A model generated the notes under the pieces. That model saw only the letters and a program-made list of their open reading frames with translations. It did not search any database and was not told the DNA's origin. The position numbers were made by a program, and so were the translations under genes. From positions 6,800 to 70,799 of the forward strand of contig JANXBI010000037.1 of NCBI GenBank assembly GCA_025060675.1: a stretch of DNA of 64,000 bases, in the 5' to 3' direction. Below, piece after piece: positions 60,436-64,000 of the stretch (position 1 is its first letter; every line of letters starts with the position of its first letter). The stretch comes from Candidatus Caldatribacterium sp. (lineage in GTDB: Bacteria > Atribacterota > Atribacteria > Atribacterales > Caldatribacteriaceae).

Positions 60436-61554
60436 TCAAAACCGCTCTCCTTTCACCTCGACCCGAAGCGTTCCTTCAACAAAGGCAAGACCCTGAAGAA
60501 TCCGAAGCTCTCGTCGTTGTGCAAAGGTCTCAACGGTTCTCCCTGTACATCCAATATGGTATTGGAAAAAATCTGGAGCGAGGGCAATACCAGCTTTTCT
60601 AAAGAGCGGCCCTACAAGGTAGATGCTCTCGAAGACAGGGAGATCCCGCTCTAAAAGGAAAGGGATTTCCCGAAACGCAGCTTCAAATGCATCCGAAAAG
60701 GTAGCGAACCCCACCTTACGAACGAAGTTACGAATAGCTAACGTCTTCTGGACTGAGGGATAGTGGAGTAGAACTTCTCCACGGTACTTTGGGGCAAGGA
60801 ATCGAAAACGGCGCCGCACAGCAAACTCAACCTTTTCGTAAAACGCAAGAGGATATCGTAAGCGAGCGAGAAGCTCATGCTCTTCCAAAGTGAGGCGTTC
60901 ATGAAGAAAAATCATAAGACCAGCATTTTTGTAGACGTATTCACTCTCCATAGTCACAGTTTCGTGAAGGCTTGAGTAAACACGAATAGTACCAGGTCGC
61001 GATAGCAGATACTTCTGAAGTGTTTGAATTCGCCGTCCCCGAAGTGCCTCAGTTTTTCTCCCAAAAGCTGCGTTAGCGTCTTCCCAGCCAAAGAAGTTAC
61101 GAATATGGCCCACGTTAACCACGACTGGGGTACGGACTTCTTCACCACTTCGGTCAACGTATGCCCTGGTTTCCTTATGCCATCCATCTGGGTCCATGAC
61201 CGGCAAGAAAATGCAGTACGCACCGTCGACAAGATGGGCATCCTCTTCGCACAGCGCGAGGAAGGCCAAAAAAAGAGTGAGAGAATGAACTTTTTCTCCA
61301 CCATGGCATGTAGCCTCGAAAACAAGCGTATTCTCACAGTGCTCAGGGTACCCGATTTCAAGAACAGGGATTTTCCTTCCCCCCTCCGTACGAAACTCAT
61401 GCCCTTTTTCGTCAGGAAGAAAGACAAACCTCCCAGGAATCCTACTCCCCTTAAGGGCATCGTATGTTGCTTCCTCCATGACTTCGAGAAAGCTCTCATA
61501 ACCCTCACTCAGAAGAGGAAGGTAACGTCCCAGACGACGCACATCTCGCATCAT
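60436..61554 (-). CDS. M14-like zinc carboxypeptidase/deacylase
   Basis: 372 residues. Zinc motif FEATCHGGEKVHSLT (H-x-x-E), PVMDPDGWHKETRAYVD corresponding to the NPDG...R region of M14 peptidases (here D in place of N), and a third ligand His in YSSLHETVTMESEYVY. The rest, for example FLLERDLPVFESIYLVG, is less clear, so the catalytic Glu is not identified. Fits the carboxypeptidase A/succinylglutamate desuccinylase clan. ATG 61554 overlaps the upstream stop; the ORF runs to 61608 but lacks a site there. Probably hydrolyses an amide on peptidoglycan, peptide or lipid; which one is unknown. Confidence 0.72.
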   Translation of the reverse strand: MMRDVRRLGRYLPLLSEGYESFLEVMEEATYDALKGSRIPGRFVFLPDEKGHEFRTEGGRKIPVLEIGYPEHCENTLVFEATCHGGEKVHSLTLFLAFLALCEEDAHLVDGAYCIFLPVMDPDGWHKETRAYVDRSGEEVRTPVVVNVGHIRNFFGWEDANAAFGRKTEALRGRRIQTLQKYLLSRPGTIRVYSSLHETVTMESEYVYKNAGLMIFLHERLTLEEHELLARLRYPLAFYEKVEFAVRRRFRFLAPKYRGEVLLHYPSVQKTLAIRNFVRKVGFATFSDAFEAAFREIPFLLERDLPVFESIYLVGPLFRKAGIALAPDFFQYHIGCTGRTVETFAQRRELRILQGLAFVEGTLRVEVKGERF

Positions 61555-62330
61555 TGCGACTCCTTCCAAGGAGCGAAAGGCACTGGTGGTCGAAGGAATT
61601 TCGTCCATTCCGTGTGCTCAGTCGCCTGTGTTGCTGGCCAAAAGAAATCTTTAAGAAATCCAAGGCCTAGTCGTGCTGCAACGCGGAAAGCATAGACAAA
61701 GCCCTCACCATTTCTGTCCTGCCGCACAATATCGTTGAGAATGCGAAGTGCTTCATCTTCAACCACTCGAAGCGTCACGTTTTCAAAGGCTTCTTCAAGC
61801 CCCCAGAAAACCTTCTGATAGTGCTTTGAAAGTTCAAGGAAATTCCGATCTTCGAAATAGGGGTCACCGATGATCATGTCCCAAGCCATAGGTTGAAAGC
61901 CAGGAATACCGTGCATAATGAAAACGATAGGAAAAAGACGGTGTAAGATTCTGTAAAACCCACGAAAGCGAAAACGTCCATAATGATAGAAAAGATCCCG
62001 CTGTTTCCATGCCTCAAGCAATACGACATCTTCCTTGCGAAAGGTATCTGTAAAGGCACTTTTTAGGTACTCGAGAATCTCTTGAGAAGATTTTCGCGGC
62101 ACCACAGTGTACCCTTTCGAGTCTCTAGTAACCTCAAGGAAGTCCGGGGGTAGGTGAACAAGATGCTCTTCTTTTTTGCTATCCTCCACATGGAGGAGAA
62201 TTTCCATAGGCTCTCCCTCGAAAGCCCGTAAGTACTGCGCGAACCGGCTTTCAGGAAAGAAAGGATGGCGCGGAGAGAAAATCACGTATCCCTGTTTGTT
62301 AAACAGCTTGTAAAGCTCGATTTTGGGCAT
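61551..62330 (-). CDS. Unknown protein of the membrane operon
   Basis: 259 residues, not recognised. A possible hydrophobic segment FYRILHRLFPIVFIMHGIPGF is near the middle (residues ~135-155). The remainder is mixed, with aromatic-rich FFPESRFAQYLRAFEGEPMEILL and a C-terminus with WPATQATEHTEWTKF. ATG 62330 follows GGAGGGACAAG; ORF extension upstream to 62432 lies in the previous gene. Overlaps its neighbours by 32 bp and 4 bp. Confidence 0.55.
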   Translation of the reverse strand: MPKIELYKLFNKQGYVIFSPRHPFFPESRFAQYLRAFEGEPMEILLHVEDSKKEEHLVHLPPDFLEVTRDSKGYTVVPRKSSQEILEYLKSAFTDTFRKEDVVLLEAWKQRDLFYHYGRFRFRGFYRILHRLFPIVFIMHGIPGFQPMAWDMIIGDPYFEDRNFLELSKHYQKVFWGLEEAFENVTLRVVEDEALRILNDIVRQDRNGEGFVYAFRVAARLGLGFLKDFFWPATQATEHTEWTKFLRPPVPFAPWKESQ

Positions 62331-63165
62331 CTTGTCCCTCCAAAGAATCCGGGATTGGAACAAAGGAAAGGTCACGAACAGGAACACAGAGAAAAGGAGC
62401 AAAAACCGCAGGGATAAGGAGCAGGTCACCAAGGAAGAATCGCTTTACCTTTGTCCATAACGTATGAGGAACGCGTTTGAGAAAATAACTTTTATCCTTT
62501 TCTCGCTTTCGCAAGTACTCGTACGCTCTACGAATCTCAGAAAAGGCAGAATGTTCCCTTTCTTTTTCTCTCGCAAAGGCAATCATCTTCTCAAGATACT
62601 CAGGGTCACCTGGACTAAGGCTTCGAAAGAAGGAAAGAACTTCAGCAAGCATTTCCTGTCTTTGCACATCCTCGCCTCGCGAAATCTCCTGAAACCTACA
62701 GTGGGTAAAACGAGAGAACTGCTTACGCTTCCACCAGTTGTCCACGCCAGTGAAAGCAAGATAAGGTTGACGGAACCAGATGAACCACCAAGTGTTCACA
62801 CTGAGAAGACCAATAATGTACGCCACAAGACACAGAAAGAACATAAACCGGTAATTCCGGGCAATCTTCTCGTAAAAAGCAAGTGAATACAAAAACTCTC
62901 CAATCGTATCCTCCAAGGTGGTAAGAATATGCTCTATTTCACCTTCACTCAAAGGAGAGGGAGAAGGAGGTGCGTAGAGTTCCCAAAGAAGGATGAAGGC
63001 TCCTCTTTTCGGGAGCTTCCTCGCAAGTTCCCTGAGATCATAAGGAGGACAAGCAACCCACGCTTCGTCCTCATACCACCCTGAAAGACGAGCAGGAAGA
63101 ACGTAGAGCGGAATCCTGATCTCTGGGAGATTCTCTCGCCAATTCACCAAGGTCTCTTTTGCCAT
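62299..63165 (-). CDS. Unknown integral membrane protein, first gene of the membrane operon
   Basis: 288 residues, not recognised. Two hydrophobic regions: YRFMFFLCLVAYIIGLLSVN at about residues 105-130 and FFLGDLLLIPAVFAPFLCVPV near 243-263. Between them is a charged helical stretch rich in Glu/Arg (EKMIAFAREKEREHSAF). Before the first span sits a short soluble domain with IRIPLYVLPARLSGWYEDEAW. ATG 63165 follows AAAGGGGGC. The extended ORF to 63243 would cross the promoter and is rejected. Confidence 0.55.
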   Translation of the reverse strand: MAKETLVNWRENLPEIRIPLYVLPARLSGWYEDEAWVACPPYDLRELARKLPKRGAFILLWELYAPPSPSPLSEGEIEHILTTLEDTIGEFLYSLAFYEKIARNYRFMFFLCLVAYIIGLLSVNTWWFIWFRQPYLAFTGVDNWWKRKQFSRFTHCRFQEISRGEDVQRQEMLAEVLSFFRSLSPGDPEYLEKMIAFAREKEREHSAFSEIRRAYEYLRKREKDKSYFLKRVPHTLWTKVKRFFLGDLLLIPAVFAPFLCVPVRDLSFVPIPDSLEGQDAQNRALQAV

Positions 63166-63180
63166 GCCCCCTTTACCAGT

Positions 63181-63209
63181 ATAATAGACAAAAACACTCC
63201 GAAACGCAA
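63181..63209 (-). promoter_or_regulatory. Promoter of the seven-gene membrane operon
   Basis: On the minus strand TTGCGT (63204-63209), 17-bp spacer, TATTAT (63181-63186). Start expected near 63174, which leaves a very short leader that contains the AAAGGGGG ribosome site. Its -10 overlaps a TATAAT (63180-63185) on the plus strand that could serve the HD-GYP gene, with a weak -35. Confidence 0.7.
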
Positions 63210-63227
63210 CGGAATAGGGAGGAAACA

Positions 63228-64000
63228 GTGATTCGAATTGCAACAGCTTATCTCAAACCAGGGATGATCGTAGGATACCCTATCCTTCGGGATGACGGAG
63301 TAGTCCTCCTCAGAGAGGGAATACGTCTCAACGACCGTCTTATTCGGAAGATTAGAGAACTTGGCTTTGAGTACATCTATATCCGAGACCCACGCTTCAC
63401 AGATGTCGATGTCGAGGAAACCATCTCCCATGACATTCGTCGACAAGCGCTCGTCACCCTCAATGAGTCTTTCTACCAGATTGTGAAGGGCAACACGAAA
63501 GCCGTTGAGCCACTCAAAAGGCTTGTTGATGAGATTATTGATGAAGTGCTGAGCACAAAAAAGTCCGTGGTAAGTCTCATCCAGCTTCGGCAACATGATG
63601 ACGCGGTTTTCTCACACTCGGTGAACGTAGCAGCGCTGAGTGTTTTTATTGGCAGGTTTCTGCGCCTCTCCCGACAACAGTTGCGTACTCTTGCCCTGGG
63701 AAGCCTCATGCACGATCTTGGGAAAATCCGTGTTCCGCTTGAGATTCTCAACAAACCGGAACGTCTCTCAGAGGACGAGTGGGATGTCGTGAAAAAACAT
63801 TCCCTCTGGTCAGCAGAGCTCATGCTAGAGCGGGTTCCAGAGGAGCCTGAGAGCATTCCCATCGCTCTCCAACACCACGAGCGCCTCGATGGCTCTGGAT
63901 ACCCATACGGTCTCTCGGGAGAGGAAATCCACTTTCTTTCCCGTATCTGTGCTTGTGCCGATGTGTACGATGCCTTAACCGTGGATCGCCCGTACCGGAA
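63228..64000 (+). CDS. HD-GYP domain protein, 5' part
   Basis: 257 residues before the window ends. GTG 63228 follows GGGAGGAAACA and is divergent from the membrane operon. After an N-terminal region (IRIATAYLKPGMIVGYPIL, a DUF3391-like lead) the HD domain has SVNVAALSVFIG, LMHDLGKIRVP (HD at about 162-163), HSLWSAELMLERVP and HHERLDGSGYPYGLSG (216 onward), where HD-GYP is written ERLDGSGYP. Expected to hydrolyse cyclic di-GMP. Further domains may follow beyond the edge. Confidence 0.9.
   Translation, partial: MIRIATAYLKPGMIVGYPILRDDGVVLLREGIRLNDRLIRKIRELGFEYIYIRDPRFTDVDVEETISHDIRRQALVTLNESFYQIVKGNTKAVEPLKRLVDEIIDEVLSTKKSVVSLIQLRQHDDAVFSHSVNVAALSVFIGRFLRLSRQQLRTLALGSLMHDLGKIRVPLEILNKPERLSEDEWDVVKKHSLWSAELMLERVPEEPESIPIALQHHERLDGSGYPYGLSGEEIHFLSRICACADVYDALTVDRPYR

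Noticed and set aside
1..64000. CRISPR arrays, tRNAs, rRNAs, insertion sequences and prophage
   Set aside because: I looked in all gaps and saw no repeat-spacer arrays, cloverleaf-like segments, transposase genes or terminal inverted repeats.

Overview
The window looks like a stretch of a single bacterial chromosome with very dense packing. Genes overlap by 4-50 bp within operons, there are many GTG and TTG starts, and only one gap exceeds 300 bp. I see no rRNA, tRNA, CRISPR array, insertion sequence or prophage. The gene content suggests an anaerobic, probably thermophilic, amino-acid or sugar fermenting bacterium: V/A-type ATPase, branched-chain amino acid ABC transporter, adenosylcobalamin ribonucleotide reductase, HydE-like hydrogenase maturase, archaeal-type phosphoglycerate mutase and glycerol-1-phosphate dehydrogenase. 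Atribacterota (Caldatribacterium-like) or Synergistota are my guesses; the sequence alone does not settle the phylum.

Layout. 1-5358: 3' part of a V-type ATPase operon (C-F-A-B-D) plus a metallophosphoesterase. 5401-10226: livJ, a hairpin, livHMGF and a small Cys-rich protein. 10223-13870 (minus): beta-propeller protein, thioredoxin-like protein, larB, larC. 13934-19130: cytidylate-kinase-like/nuclease-like fusion, hpt, hisC-like, HAD phosphatase, class II nrdJ. 19054-20310 (minus): LpxB-related protein. 20367-23575: thrC-thrB-asd. 23906-25919 (minus): a chemoreceptor behind a GEMM-I (cyclic-di-GMP) riboswitch. 26013-28396: SDR, TIM-barrel protein, SagB-like nitroreductase lipoprotein. 28393-35113: pyrBCFKDE with its own promoter, a 27-codon leader peptide and an overlapping terminator, then an M20 peptidase. 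35117-37350 (minus): PaaK, ACT protein, flavodoxin. 37434-40508: Rrf2/IscR, IscS, IscU and HydE-like radical SAM behind a strong promoter with a probable operator. 40539-41756 (minus): ApgM. 41825-48662: deoC, an old-yellow-enzyme family reductase, then GntR regulator, ROK kinase, Gfo/Idh dehydrogenase and sugar isomerase. 48753-55278: grpE-dnaK-dnaJ-rsmE-mtaB and a nuclease-fold secreted protein. 55085-63209 (minus): a seven-gene operon of largely unknown membrane proteins, an M14-like zinc hydrolase, a HAD phosphatase and glycerol-1-phosphate dehydrogenase. 63228-end: an HD-GYP protein, cut by the window edge.

The points I find most worth attention are the seven-gene membrane operon, the pyr leader-peptide attenuator, the riboswitch on the chemoreceptor gene (with an HD-GYP c-di-GMP hydrolase candidate in the same window), and the kinase-like/nuclease-like fusion. 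All function calls come from reading motifs by eye; no database search was run.
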